A DNA stretch of 64,000 nucleotides from Artemisia argyi (taxonomy: Eukaryota > Streptophyta > Magnoliopsida > Asterales > Asteraceae). Shown here piece by piece: positions 1-12,204 of this stretch. Under the pieces are notes generated by a model. It made no database searches. It was given only the letters and a program-made list of their open reading frames with translations, and was not told the DNA's origin. The DNA lies in the NCBI GenBank assembly GCA_030686995.1, contig CM060688.1, forward strand, positions 202,406,718 to 202,470,717. The letters run 5' to 3'. The translations under genes were made by a program, and so were the position numbers. Numbering within the stretch: the stretch's first letter is position 1; each line of letters begins with the position of its first letter.

Positions 1-756
1 AAGGTGAGTTCATAGCCCCACTTTTCATTACTTAATTGTTTTACAAACCCTTGGGGGGAATACATGCTATTTTTAACCGAGCACAATGTTTTTAAATTGT
101 ATGCTTGCCTGATTGTTTTATTATCACTAAGTACCAGCCTTGCTAAACCGAGATCCCTTATTATGAACCATTTAATCACTAGCAATAGTGAGCGCGAATA
201 TTGTGAATAGCCCTATTGGGATTGACGAATCCCATTTGTATTGACTAAATTCATACAAATGCATTAATATTTGAGACATGGGTATGACAGAAAAGTACCT
301 ACCGGGATAAATCTGCCGATCGATATTGGTACACGTTAAAGTTTTGGTGTCATAAGCTTAGTAATGATAATAACTGTTTTGTTTTCCAAACATTGGTGTG
401 AGCCTATAACTCACACTACCAACATATTGTGTTCAACCATTAAACAAACTCTATGAATATCACTCAACCTTTGAGTTGACCTTTTAAGCATGTATTTCAG
501 GTTCATGATGATCAAGGATGGCACGGGTGTTCAAGAGGGCTATAAATTTTATTATCATTCAAAAACTCATCTAATGTGATTTGTAAACATGGAACCATCT
601 GGGACCTCATTTTGTAATCTCTGATATTTATATAATTTGAATGATAAATCTTTTAAAACGACTCAACTAGAGTTCGTTTTCTATTATTGTGACTATTGTG
701 CCATCGAGTAACACCCAGTTTGAATTCCGCTGCAACCACGAATTGGGGGTGTTACA
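1..756 (+). repeat. R1 5' LTR, 3' portion
   Basis: Nearly identical to 6783-7547, with a few substitutions and one short length difference near 525/7308 (a repeated 'ggcacgg' in the 3' copy). It ends in GGGGGTGTTACA at 756, directly before the PBS. No gene is seen here. Confidence 0.9.
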
Positions 757-759
757 GAT

Positions 760-773
760 TGGTACCAGAGCCA
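760..773 (+). other. R1 primer binding site (tRNA-iMet type)
   Basis: TGGTACCAGAGCCA lies 4 nt after the LTR end. It differs at one base (C for T) from TGGTATCAGAGCCA, the usual complement of plant initiator tRNA-Met 3' ends. Confidence 0.85.
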
Positions 774-1571
774 TGGTTATAGAGAAACGGGTCTAATGGA
801 GACCTAAACTATAACTACACATACAAGCAAAAACATTTTTATAGCCTTCCGCTCTCCGTGTCTTCCATCCTCCAGACGATTATGGACTTATTAAGCATTT
901 TATGCTACATGAACATATAAGTATATTTATATATACATTCGAGTTATTTTCAATCATTTTATCTAAACATATCTACGTATGCCTATTCTAGGGCATTTCG
1001 GCACAACTACATTCTCCCAATCATGTTCCTACTCCAACATTTTATGTCCAAGATATTGTAACGAATTACGATGGTCTTTTCTATTTCCCGGACATTGTAT
1101 GACACAATGGTATTAATCATTTCTCAAATGTTTTGAGTCACACAATGGTCTAATCTACGTCCGAGACATTGTGATTTGTGCAATGGTCTCTGGAATTATT
1201 CCACCACCTCATCAATATCATTTCATATGATATCAAAAACCCATCACAATCTATCGATTTCCAAACAAGAAATATGAGATTTCTAAAGGACAAACTAATC
1301 CATCATCGAAAAAAGATGAACTTTCTCTACATTCATCAAAGTTTTCTTCTGAAACCTTCATTGTTAAAAGTTCGTGATCCTCGCCAAGTATGGACTGTTT
1401 TAGAACTACTTAAAACTTCCTTTCCACACATATCTACCCGTACTATCTTCTATGCAATGGAATGTGAAAACATACGTTACAAGTCTTGTATGGGTGGGAC
1501 TTGCAACTGAAGGGTTTGACATCGCCTTTGTTTAGTGGACAGTTTTTCAAAAACAACGGACATATCACAAG

Positions 1572-2359
1572 CAATGTTTTAAAAATCGTGCCTAAGGCGC
1601 GCCTACTCCCTAAATCCCACGAGGCTCTAGCCTTCGGGATTTTTTTTAGATCAAGGCTCACAACATGCATGAATCCCGTAAAAATCGCAGCGCCTTAGTG
1701 ATTTTTGCGCTTTAGCGCCTTGGGATTTGTGCGCCTAGAAGATGTAACAGGGTTTTGGCCTTTTTTTTCTTAATAGTAAGATAAATTTTAGGCTTACATG
1801 TTATATACATTTGGCCCTTTAAGTTATAAAGTATCTAATAACCCTAATATTTTAGAAAATAACTAAAACACACAATCAATAAAGAACTATATTTTTTTTT
1901 GTAATCTAATGTCTAAGAATAGTAGCTTATTAACAGATACAAATGTTGTTTCTTTAGTGTTAAGTGTTACCAAACAACTACAGATTTTTTGTTGTTGGTA
2001 GTTGATAGTTTGATACATGGTAATTTGTTAAATTTTATAAGTCATAAACTCATATATTGTAATGTATATTCAGGAATTTAGGGTAGTTCATGGATTCTAA
2101 TATATTGCTTGCTTAATATTTTGGGTTAAAAACTTTAAATGCAACCTTTGTTAGATGTAATAATTATTAAGTGGCATTATGCATTGAATATTGATATTTT
2201 TGTGTTATTTAAGCTGCATAAGTTGTCACATATGTTATAAAAAACCTAAATGTATAGTGCGTCTCATATTTATAAATCCCGTGCCTTGGTTTGCGCCTCG
2301 ACTTGAGGCTCTATGACCCCTTTTGCGCCTTAATGCGCCTTGAGCCTTTCAGAACATTG
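1572..2359. mobile_element. hAT-type MITE with 8-bp target-site duplication
   Basis: The element begins CAATGTTTTAAAAATCG and ends ...CAGAACATTG, giving terminal inverted repeats of the CARTGTTYT type seen in plant hAT elements. It is flanked by ATCACAAG (1564-1571) and ATCACAAA (2360-2367), an 8-bp duplication with one mismatch. Both subterminal regions are rich in GCGCCT/AGGCGC words in opposite orientation, so the ends can fold back. No transposase ORF is present. It lies in the R1 interior and is therefore younger than R1. Confidence 0.85.
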
Positions 2360-3617
2360 ATCACAAATATACCTAATTTAGGTATTCGAAAATTTTATCG
2401 AACCTCGGCTAAATATAGACTAGTCACCTATATTTAACCTAGGGACAGTGGAATATAGTCTGACTAACTATATTCGACTTAAAATTTTCAAATACTGAGA
2501 ATAGTTGTGCTAGGGTTATGTTCAGGTTAATTTCCTACATGAACTCGATAAACTACCAGAATTCATTAAAACAATCTAGAGACACGATAGTGTTTTACCA
2601 CTCAGCGAAATCTTAACACCTTATTTGTACTACCTAATTTTATTCTTGAAAGTTTTCATTTATGAGATAATCCGAACTACTATCTTGGGATAGTTATCAA
2701 TTCTTCTCTTCATCCCGTAGAAGTACTATCCTGTTTAGGTCCTAAGGATACCATTCCATCATAAACCTTTAAAATCTCTTAAGATTTTCAAAACAAACTC
2801 AACATCTCTACCAATATTAATGTTAAGCATACACTACACACTTTTGTTCATCAACATATCACATCATTATCTTCACAACCGTTACAACCACAAGCTCATT
2901 AACAGATCTTGATGCACTTTTAAAGCTCAAATCATCCTTAGTTACACCACAAGCACCCTCATCAGCTTTACAAGATTGAATATTCATCTTGTACTTTTGG
3001 AACACCAGTATCATCTCGTAATGCACTACCTTGTAACTCACTGGCTAATTGTGAATGTTGTGTTGGGAATTCTTAAGTAGGATGATTTATAATTATTTGA
3101 ATGGATTGGGATGCCCTTTCATTTAAATAAAGAAATTGTAAATCACTGAACCATAATTTTATATTCCTCTAATTACATTGTTTGGGATGCCTCTCTATGT
3201 AAATAAAGAATTATAAACAAGTGGGCTTATTTGTATCCGAAATAACATAAGTATGAAGTCAATAAACACTAGGTACAATAATAGATTACCAACTAGGCTA
3301 TTATTACAACTACTATCCCAATTTCTGTTTGATATTCAACAACTATATCAATTTCTGTACAACTACTATATCAATTCCTATTAATATTTGACTGCTATAT
3401 CAATTTCCTTTGATATGCAACTATTATATGAATCTCTATTAATCACTCTTACCCTACCTACATAAAAGTAAGCCTCATCCTACATCATACACTGAAACGA
3501 CAAATCAAACTACATCACCGGTAATCCCAGACTTTAGTCCTCATAAGTAACCACACCTCTTCATCAACACGACTTCAACATATAGCACACATAGAACTTC
3601 GGGACGAAGTTCCCCGT

Positions 3618-3630
3618 AAGGGGTAGAGAC
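3618..3630 (+). other. R1 polypurine tract
   Basis: AAGGGGTAGAGAC directly abuts the 3' LTR start TGTAACA at 3631, as expected for the plus-strand primer of Ty3-type elements. R2 has the near-identical TAAGGAGTAGAGAC at 9169-9182. Confidence 0.8.
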
Positions 3631-5895
3631 TGTAACAATTCGCAATTTCAGGTTAATTACTATTCCCGGAAAATTTCACTATTCACTTTTACTATTCATT
3701 TTTCCCGAAATTTGATTTTTTGTTTCATGGCCTCGAGTGATAAATCATTTCCATGGCATATTAAAAGTTTGACACTCATCAGATCATTTTCGTGAAAGTT
3801 ATTAAGGAATTACACGTTTTAGGGTAAAACGTCATTCAAAAATTCTACGCACAACGAAACTCGACCGCGTTAAGTGACCCCGCATCAGAAAAATGTTTAG
3901 TACTCTCATGATTTATTTGAGAATTAATCATGACTGAGAAAAACATGACCAAAATAAGCCTCGGCCGTGAAAAACTGGAATTTTCAGTTTTAAGCGTTTT
4001 TACTCAGCCTATACCTGAACCGCGTTTCTAAGACAATTTGAGTTTTCACATTTTTGGAAAAGTCAACATATTTTTCCCTCCTCCTTTGACCAAAAATCAT
4101 TCCTTAATTTTATAAGTCATTCCTTGATTTTTAGGCTTACGGTTTTATGTCTAAAAGACATTTAATACCAACCGACACTAGACTGAGCCCAGCCTAGACA
4201 TTATAAGTCATTTTAAATCATTATTATTGTATTAGAAAAGTAACATTTTACATTTCTCAATTTTACACAATATTCGTACGTTTTACGTATTACGCGTTTT
4301 AAACCCGTGTTTTCAGTTTGAGCAGGGTTTTAGCACCCCAATGGAACCTACCACTCATTTTATATTTTATTATGGAGTATTTTGACAAGTTTAATCATTC
4401 TTCCAAGTTTCGTATTTTTACGATACCCGGTTTTACGTATTTTGGCTTAATCGTTTACGGTTAGCATTTTACGGAGTCAAAACTAACTTCATAAGCTTGG
4501 ATAATACCATCAAAAGCCAACACTTCCTCCCCAAGCCTCATGAACCGCCATATAGGGGGGGGGGATTCACCTTGTGGCTTGATCTTGACCATTCATGCCT
4601 TAGATCCTTACAAGTGTAGAACTTGGCCACCAAGTTTAGGTAATTACCTAGTTACTTCCTAACCTCCTCAAGACAATATCAAAGCCTCTCATGTCCCCTC
4701 CTTGGCTGTCCCATATCACACACACACCAACACCCTTTCATTAGCTAATTTCTTCCAAGTTTCATACAAGATTCAAGTGCTGCAACAACATAGAAACACT
4801 AGTTTTGTTTTGATTCATCAAACTACTTCCAAACCCTAGAAACTTTGGTGATTCTCTTGAGTTTGAATCCACTCAAGTCACCTCAACATTCATCATCTCT
4901 CTTTCAAGAATACAAGGGTAGAAAGATTGCTTGAAGTGAAGTGGGTTGAAGCTAAAGTCTATCAAAGTCCTTTTCCTCACATGCTACTTACCTTTCATTG
5001 TAGAAAGCCAAAGTTGTAAGCCAACTCTAATACACTTCCTTGCTTAAATATCATATTCATGCTATTTACATATCATTCATGCTATATATTGTCTTGTTGT
5101 CATGTCCATGATGTATAAAAATGAGTAAAACAAGTTATTATAAATGATTGTTAAGATAAGTCATTTAAACAAGTAAACTAGTGACTTTCTTGGTGAAATC
5201 TTATCAAAATGGTAAAGTTATGATATTGGATCATTACATATTGTAGTAGAGGACCTAACAAGGAAAACATAGCAATTTAAATCACCTAAAACGAGTGCAC
5301 GAGTCAAAAGTTATGACCATTTGAAGTTACCAAAACTTTGCGGCAAAACTGTCTAAATAGTTTCTGTGACAGAACTTTAAACACGCAAAAAGAGGTTCTT
5401 CTGGTCCGTTTCATGAAAAAGTTAAAACACGAAAGTTGTCCGGAATCACGTTTTCTTCAATAACGCGGGTGCACGTCTCCAGAAAACCAATAACGAATGA
5501 GATTTTTCTCAGTTTCTTAACAACTATTTACATATATATAAGTCACTATATAATGGTTATGTTTTAATAAGACCAAGAGGTCTTATAACCTAGATTCAAG
5601 ACCACAACCATGGCTAGAGCCAAGGTTGAGTCTCAAGACCATGGAACAATGACCAAAGGTCATGGCAAGGCCATGACTAAATGACCATATAAACTTACTT
5701 AGGCGAAAACATGAGCTAAAGTATTGGCGATAACTTGAACATACAATTTGGATCTACTTCATCTAAAGAACCATGAAATATTACAAGTATTTGTCATACA
5801 AGTTATAAGAAACTTACCCTAATAACAATCTTCATGTAAAGATAAACTTTCCTAAGTTTATTCAAATATTAGACATGTAACTTTTCGGATCAAAA

Positions 5896-5897
<2 letters not shown>

Positions 5898-5945
<48 letters not shown>
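5898..5945. repeat. (TA)n microsatellite, left of nested MITE
   Basis: An uninterrupted AT/TA run of about 48 bp that directly abuts the MITE starting GGATCCGGTTCC. Confidence 0.95.
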
Positions 5946-5947
<2 letters not shown>

Positions 5948-6333
5948 ATCCGGTTCCATTGAGAAGGTTTTTATTTTGAGAAGATTGAGAAATCTTCGTT
6001 TGAGTAAATTGAATCATGTTTTTTATTTGATTCACAAGTAAACATCATTTTATGGTGAATCAAATCTATAAATCACAAATTTGATTCACAAATTATTGTT
6101 AAAATCGAGTTATGATGATGATTCATTAAATTTGTACAGATGATTCAGTATTCTACATATATCGCAAAATCGAGAGATTTTTAACATTGATTCAAATTTT
6201 TTTTACACATTTTGAATTTTAATCACATTAGAATGAGTTTTGCGCTTGAAAAACATGAATCAAAGTTAAAAATCTATCATTTTTGAAAACCTTCTCAATC
6301 TTCTCAAAATCAAAACCTTCTCAATCGATCCGG

Positions 6334-6341
<8 letters not shown>
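5942..6341. mobile_element. MITE inserted in a TA microsatellite
   Basis: A 0.4-kb fold-back element. Its first ~50 bp (TATAGGATCCGGTTCC..., then GAGAAGGTTT and GAGAAGATTGAGAA) match the reverse complement of its last ~50 bp with only a few mismatches. There is no ORF. TA microsatellites flank it on both sides, as in elements that target or carry TA repeats (Micron-like). The superfamily is not clear from the ends, and because both flanks are TA repeats a TSD cannot be separated from the microsatellite. Confidence 0.75.

Positions 6342-6418
<77 letters not shown>
6338..6418. repeat. (TA)n microsatellite, right of nested MITE
   Basis: About 80 bp of uninterrupted AT dinucleotides immediately after the right inverted repeat of the MITE. 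Confidence 0.95.
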
Positions 6419-6421
<3 letters not shown>

Positions 6422-7547
6422 CAACTACTACAATAGTAGGGAGCCTCATGTGAGGAGTTCATTATGTAAGCCGTCGAGATGAGTTGTGGATTTATGAATT
6501 AAAGTGTCCTGGCTCCTTAAACGTTTACTAACATGACTTCTGAATTATGTCGGCCCGAACGGTAGTAAACGATATATAAACTATACATGTTTCATGAACC
6601 ATTTCTTTTCATATACTTACACTATACAAAGTACCACATCATGGACTAAGTGCAAGACATATATTGGCATGTTTATGTTTCCTTAGACATTATTCCAAAC
6701 CTAAGTTGCAACAATTATTCTAGGTTGCTCGTAGAGGTTCTTACGGAATATCCATCATTCTCATTATACATCATCCAACTCAAGGTGAGTTCATAGCCCC
6801 ACTTTCCATTACTTAATTGTTTTACAAACCCTTGGGGGGAATACATGCTATTTTTAACCGAGCACAATGTTTTTAAATTGTATGCTTGCCTGATTGTTTT
6901 ATTATCACTAAGTACCAGCCTTGCTAAACCGAGATCCCTTATTATGAACCATTTAATCACTAGCAATAGTGAGCGCGAATATTGTGAATAGGCCTATTGG
7001 GATTGACGAATCCCATTTGTATTGACTAAATTCATACAAATGCATTAATATTTGAGACATGGGTATGACAGCAAAGTACCTACCGGGATAAATCTGCCGA
7101 TCGATATTGGTACACGTTAACGTTTTGGTGTCATAAGCTTAGTAATGATAATAACTGTTTTGTTTTCCAAACATTGGTGTGAGCCTATAACTCACACTAC
7201 CAACATATTGTGTTCAACCATTAAACAAACTCTATGAATATCACTCAACCTTTGTGTTGACCTTTTAAGCATGTATTTCAGGTTCATGATGATCAAGGAT
7301 GGCACGGAAGGGCACGGGTGTTCAAGAGGGCTATAAATTTTATTATCATTCAAAAACTCATCTAATGTGATTTGTAAACATGGAACCATCTGGGACCTCA
7401 TTTTGTAATCTCTGATATTTATATAATTTGAATGATAAATCTTTTAAAAACACTCAATTAGAGTTCGTTTTCTATTATTGTGACTATTGTGCCGTCGAGT
7501 AACACCTAGTTTGAATTCCGCTGCAACCATGAATTGGGGGTGTTACA

Positions 7548-8120
7548 CTTGTGATACAACATGGGGTGCTAGTTATTAGTCACATTGTACAAGTATAGTA
7601 AACAGACATTTTTAATAAATTTTTCACATTCGATAATTATCAGAGTCAAGCAAAAGGGTCCCAAAAGTTTAACATAAGTTTAAAAATACATAGGCTTAAA
7701 AGTCTAATTTATTATTGAATGAAAATTTTAAAACCACAGAGTGTGTCGAACACATCGGATTCATATATATGCGAATTCTCTGAACGGACGAAAGAATGCC
7801 AACTAATCAAGGATCGAAGTTCAAAAGAATGTAATAATCCTCAGAAAATGAAACCTATAAGGCATTACTACAAGTCTCAAAGCATTCTAAAATTATGTTG
7901 CATGTCCTGATAAATCTTCTAAATCTCCGGAACGAATGATCTTATAAAGGCTAAACTAAAAACAGAGGCAGAAATCAGAGTGATGCGGAAGAAAGATAAC
8001 TAACTAACGTCTTATCATATAATCTACCCAATCCTCACCAGTCATAACTAAAGTTCCTAAGGGGATAAACCTAACGCAAATCCTTCTAAGGTTATTCCAT
8101 AAGCTCCTAAAGTGCAAACC
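7548..8120 (-). other. Left segment of the R3 interior, split by R2
   Basis: This stretch and 12148-12222 become contiguous when R2 and one AAACC duplication are removed. Read on the minus strand, the joined sequence follows the R3 PBS, so it is the 5' leader of R3. The short ORF at 7719-7910 is antisense and unsupported. No domain is recognised. Confidence 0.55.
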
Positions 8121-8460
8121 TGTCACAACTCGTAAATTCTGGTCTTTTCCCGAACTTTCAACATTTACTATTCATCATTTACTATTCATCGATCACTATT
8201 CATCATTTTTTAGGTCAGTTTGATATTCTGAGAAGCGTTTAAAAATTTTACTATTCATAAAACACTATTCACCTCCGGAGAAAATTTGTCATTTATACGT
8301 GTGTTGCGTCATTTCTGTACACGTACGATTAACAACCTAATAAACGTTATCTTATGAGCTATTATTTTAAATAATTGATCCGTCAATCCCAACTATGGTC
8401 CTAACACATTTTTATACTTGATTGTTTTATACTTGATTACATACATACGTGATTGTGACA
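8121..8460 (+). repeat. R2 short 5' LTR (340 bp)
   Basis: TGTCACAACTCG...GATTGTGACA, followed by GATT and the PBS. Its last ~50 bp (TTATACTTGATTGTTTTATACT...) match 11410-11455 deep inside the long 3' LTR. This indicates two internal deletions, the second ending at a shared TGTGA. Confidence 0.85.
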
Positions 8461-8463
8461 GAT

Positions 8464-8475
8464 TGGTATCAGAGC
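8464..8475 (+). other. R2 primer binding site (tRNA-iMet type)
   Basis: TGGTATCAGAGC lies 3 nt past the short LTR end, matching the usual complement of the initiator tRNA-Met 3' end. Confidence 0.85.
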
Positions 8476-9168
8476 TTTGGCTATAGCGAACTAAGTGTTT
8501 TTAAAACCTAGACTATAGCTACTTTTACGAAAAACTTAACCCTATGACCGTCACGTGCCTGCCTGCCAAGATGATGCCTCACTTGTGGTTTGTTGCTGAC
8601 TTAGGTGATGAGATTTGTGTCTCATTATCTGGTATATTATACTCACTTATTCTAGTTGATTTCTATCTTTGTCTTTCATATAAGCATGTTCACGTATCAT
8701 ATATGTCACCCTGTTATGTTTCTCCCTGCATAGTTTCATCATTTGACCTCGAGTTTGGTCACCTGCCTTAGTCTTTCTGAACGTCTTGGTATTTGTGAAG
8801 GACATAGTCTTAGTATAACTGAGCTGAGTATTTCAAAATTCATGGAACCTCGGTGGAATATAGACTAGTCACCTATATTCAACCCGGGATAGTGGGACAT
8901 AGGCTGACTACCTATATCCGACTCAGAAATGAATTTTGCAACACTGAGAATGGTTATAATAAAATTCTGTCTGGATTGAATCCTCAACTCAATTTCCAAA
9001 TGCTTCATTTATGTGTGTGTATACCCTCGTTGTCAGAACGCTTATACTTTTCATCACCTCGTGAACCGCCGCCTGGAAACACGTCAACTGGTCATTTCAT
9101 CTCATAAATCTTCACCTTTATAACACTTTAGAGACCAACGTTAACTGAACTTCGGGACGAAGTTCCCT

Positions 9169-9182
9169 TAAGGAGTAGAGAC
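9169..9182 (+). other. R2 polypurine tract
   Basis: TAAGGAGTAGAGAC directly precedes TGTCACA at 9183 and is near-identical to the R1 tract. Confidence 0.8.
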
Positions 9183-12147
9183 TGTCACAACTCGTAAATT
9201 CTGGTCTTTTCCCGAACTTTCAACATTTACTATTCATCATTTACTATTCATCGATCACTATTCATCATTTTTGAGGTCAGTTTGATATTCTGAGAAGCGT
9301 TTAAAAATTTTACTATTCATAAAACACTATTCACCTCCAGAGAAAATTTGTCATTTATACGTGTGTTGCGTCATTTCTGTACACGTACGATTAACAACCT
9401 AATAAACGTTATCTTATGAGCTATTATTTTAAATAATTGATCCGTCAATCCCAACTATGGTCCTAACACATTTTTATACTTGATTGTTTTATACTTGATT
9501 ACATACATACGTGATTGTGACAGATTAATAATAATATAAAAATTTTATTATTAAATTGCCCGGTGTTTTCAAATCAACTGTTACGTTTTCCGGTCGGAGC
9601 TTATTACTCCGTCGGTTTGCGATATTTTAACCCGATCATTATTTTAACTTCCAATTCTCATCAGGAATATTATTTTACAATTTTTACAACTTCGTTATAT
9701 TTTATTTTATCTCGTTACAATTTATTTTTAGTTAACTTGGTACACGGTATCACCTAAAACTAATAATATCTATCTATATCTACACAATATACCAACTACA
9801 TTACACAATCTCAATTTTTTTCTTCCTTTCTCACCAAATGCCGCCCCCCCCCCCCCCCCCATGCACCTTTCCCCATTTTGTGGATCTTGTCCCATTTCAT
9901 TATTATACATAGCTTATACTTGATCATTATTTCTCATTTCACCAAAAATCAAACAAGACTTTCTCTCCTTTCTTTCCTTTGGTGTGGTGATCGGCCAAGA
10001 AGAGAACAACAAGAAGAAACCATGGATTTTTGAAGATCAAGTCACAATCAAGCTCTATTTTCCATCCTAGTTAGGGTTTTGTGATAAAACTCTAGTTTTC
10101 TTTACATCATCATCTTCAAAACTCATCCAATCATCAAGTAAGCTTCAAGATCACTTGTTGATCTTTCCATACTTTCATTTTTCTAGTTTCATGTTGTTTA
10201 TTCAAGATCTATATGCATATGTTAGTTTATACCACTCTATTTATACTTTTTATAACTTATGAACCCTAGATACTTAATATAAGTAGATCCATAAGTTTTA
10301 TTAACATCCTCATGAGATCCACCAAGGTTGGTGATGTTTAGGAACCCATGACACCCTAAGAAGGTGTATGGTAAGATTAGACTAGATTTGTGGTGATTGA
10401 AAGTGGTTTGGTTGAAGTTAGAACTAGATTGGAACACTAGAAATGGTTTTTGAAACAATATATTTACCTACTGTCCTTATTTTGAAATCGTGGGAAAATC
10501 AGTAGATGATGGGTAATTTTTGACCAAAGATTTAGAAAATACTTTTAAAAACGAAACTTTTGGCGAAAGAACGGATTAAAACGAGTTAATAACGAAGGAG
10601 ATATGATTTTCCGAATTTAACGACGAAAACTATTTTCTGAAAAACTGCATGCTGTTTGACAGTTTTCGACGGGCAAATAGAGGCGTTAAACGTAACCTAG
10701 AGGAGCCGAGATATCGAAAATATATTAGTATATACTAAAACGAATCCGTGGATATAAAGAACGAGTAAAATGAGCTTAAAACGACCAAGTTATACACGTT
10801 TTAAAATCGTCAAAACTATATATATATTTAGTCACTACTAGAAATAATATAAGTACGTACTAAATGACATATTTTCTAGACTTCTTATTCAAGGGGTTTA
10901 TTTTTAACTAACGAAATACGTACGACCCAAGGTTTATTTATGCGACTACTAGACGATATCTTAAGGTTTTCAAAACGAGGAATATAACACTAACGTTTTT
11001 ATATACGATATATTACGACAAGTTTTTATAAGCCTAGTTGGACTTATTTTTCCTAAGTGTGGAAAATACTTTACTTTGACTATAACAATTATTTTCAAGT
11101 TACGAGTGGTATAGGTATCATGTGCATGTGCATTCATTACATCCTTTCATGATCTAAGTAGATCACTATCATTCATATTAGGTTGCGGTTAGAGATCGAA
11201 CCTCATTTCTGTGTATCCACATTTGTCATCGTAGCTATCGCACCAGGTGAGTCATAGCCCCTACTCTTTTTATACTTGTTTTAACTCTTTGGGGGGAGAT
11301 ACATGCTCAACTACTTACTTACTTGTACAAATACTCAAAACATACTTTTTTGATACTCAAAACATTTATACTTGATTGTTTTATACTTGATTGTTTTATA
11401 CTTGATCGTTTTATACTTGATTGTTTTATACTTGATTACATACATACGTGATTGTGATATACTTAACTGTGTTATACTAAACTGTGATGTGTATTCTTGA
11501 GCTACTGAGACTTCCAATGGCCCCAGATTAAGTTGCTGGGCACAACCATGGAGACATGCATACTTCCAATGGCCCCAGATTAAGTTGCTGGGCACAACCA
11601 TGGAGATATACATACAAACGTGAGGTCTTCGGAGATGAAGTGTAGACTCACGACTAATTGCTTAACTGTTGTGATGAACTTATACATGTTTAATCTTACT
11701 ATATATATATTAGCAGTGGGTTGTGAACACACAGGTTACAAGTCTCTTATGGCGGGACTTGTAACTGAGTGGATTTACGATGCCTTTGCTGTGTGATCAT
11801 TTTCTATATACTTTATTTGTTAAACAAACTCTATGAACTCACCAACCTCGTGTTGACACTTTAGCATGTATTTTCAGGTTTTAACCTATGGCACGCTACA
11901 GGAGGTTTTGGCAGGGCATGGCATGGTCATAGAAGACTCTGATTATTTATATGGGGACCGTTTTAAACTATTTTAAGGGCCTACTTCCGCACTACTTTTA
12001 ACAATGTAAATTTAACATTTTTGATTTAACTATTTTATTCTAAATGATTAAAGTGAAAACCATTTTTGAACTTGTGTTGTAATACTAATTGAGTTACACC
12101 CCAGCTACCTGTATGCTTCCGCTGGACCCGATTTTGGGGGTGTGACA
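9183..12147 (+). repeat. R2 long 3' LTR
   Basis: Bases 9183-9522 copy the complete short 5' LTR, including its TGTGACA end, and continue with GATT, the four bases that separate LTR and PBS at the 5' side. The rest (9527-12147) is LTR sequence absent from the 5' LTR and ends GGGGGTGTGACA. It contains a 17-C tract at 9844-9860, a TTTATACTTGAT(T/C)G tandem repeat at 11370-11440 and a duplicated ~50-bp unit at 11510-11610 (CTTCCAATGGCCCCAGATTA twice). ORFs at 10237-10458 and 11335-11613 reflect repeats and have no domain. Confidence 0.8.
11510..11608 (+). repeat. Tandem duplication of a ~50-bp unit
   Basis: CTTCCAATGGCCCCAGATTA followed by AGTTGCTGGGCACAACCATG occurs at 11510 and again about 52 bp later, with nearly no change. 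It lies inside the R2 3' LTR. Confidence 0.85.
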
Positions 12148-12204
12148 AAACCTAAGGATCCAAATCTTCACAGGCCATAACTTATGTACTACAAGTCGCA
12201 GCCT

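Larger units (their letters stand above)
757..3630 (+). other. R1 interior, non-coding
   Basis: Apart from the MITE at 1572-2359 this region holds only short ORFs without recognisable domains. About 2388-2510 (GAACCTCGGCTAAATATAG onwards, with a repeated CTATATT/GACTA pattern) is similar to 8836-8960 inside R2. About 1460-1545 resembles 11728-11800 in the R2 LTR, so R1 and R2 are related. The interior ends in a purine tract at 3618-3630 (AAGGGGTAGAGAC). Confidence 0.7.
1..7547 (+). mobile_element. R1: non-autonomous LTR retrotransposon, chromovirus (Tekay)-like, 5' end outside window
   Basis: The last 756 bases of a 5' LTR open the window and match the end of a second LTR at 6783-7547. The LTR is followed by an initiator-Met-type PBS, and the 3' LTR (3631-7547) is preceded by a purine tract. 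LTR ends are TGTAACA and TGTTACA. The 2.87-kb interior has no gag, RT or integrase ORF on either strand, and 788 bp of it is a MITE, so the element must have moved with proteins from a relative. The 3.9-kb LTR is longer than the interior. PBS type and LTR ends suggest Tekay-type Ty3 elements; that lineage is inference. The target-site duplication cannot be tested because the 5' LTR start is missing. Confidence 0.85.
3631..7547 (+). repeat. R1 3' LTR
   Basis: Starts TGTAACAATTCGC and ends GGGGGTGTTACA; its last 765 bp match the 5' LTR tail at 1-756. It holds TA microsatellites and a nested MITE at about 5942-6341. No coding capacity is recognised. It is followed by CTTGTGATAC, which resumes the interior of R3. 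Confidence 0.85.
8121..12147 (+). mobile_element. R2: non-autonomous LTR retrotransposon with unequal LTRs
   Basis: Flanked by perfect 5-bp duplications AAACC (8116-8120 and 12148-12152), so 8121-12147 is one insertion. It has a 340-bp 5' LTR (8121-8460), a PBS, a 722-bp interior, a PPT and a 2,965-bp 3' LTR (9183-12147). Both LTRs start TGTCACAACTCG and end TGTGACA. The interior is too short for gag-pol, and its ORFs (8544-8771, 8853-9107) have no known domain. Part of the interior resembles R1, suggesting a shared family of defective elements. The first 340 bp of the 3' LTR reproduce the whole short 5' LTR. Confidence 0.85.

Noticed and set aside
8121..9522. A self-contained small element with two 340-bp LTRs
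   Set aside because: Its flanks (AAACC and GATTA) do not match, whereas AAACC flanks 8121-12147 perfectly.
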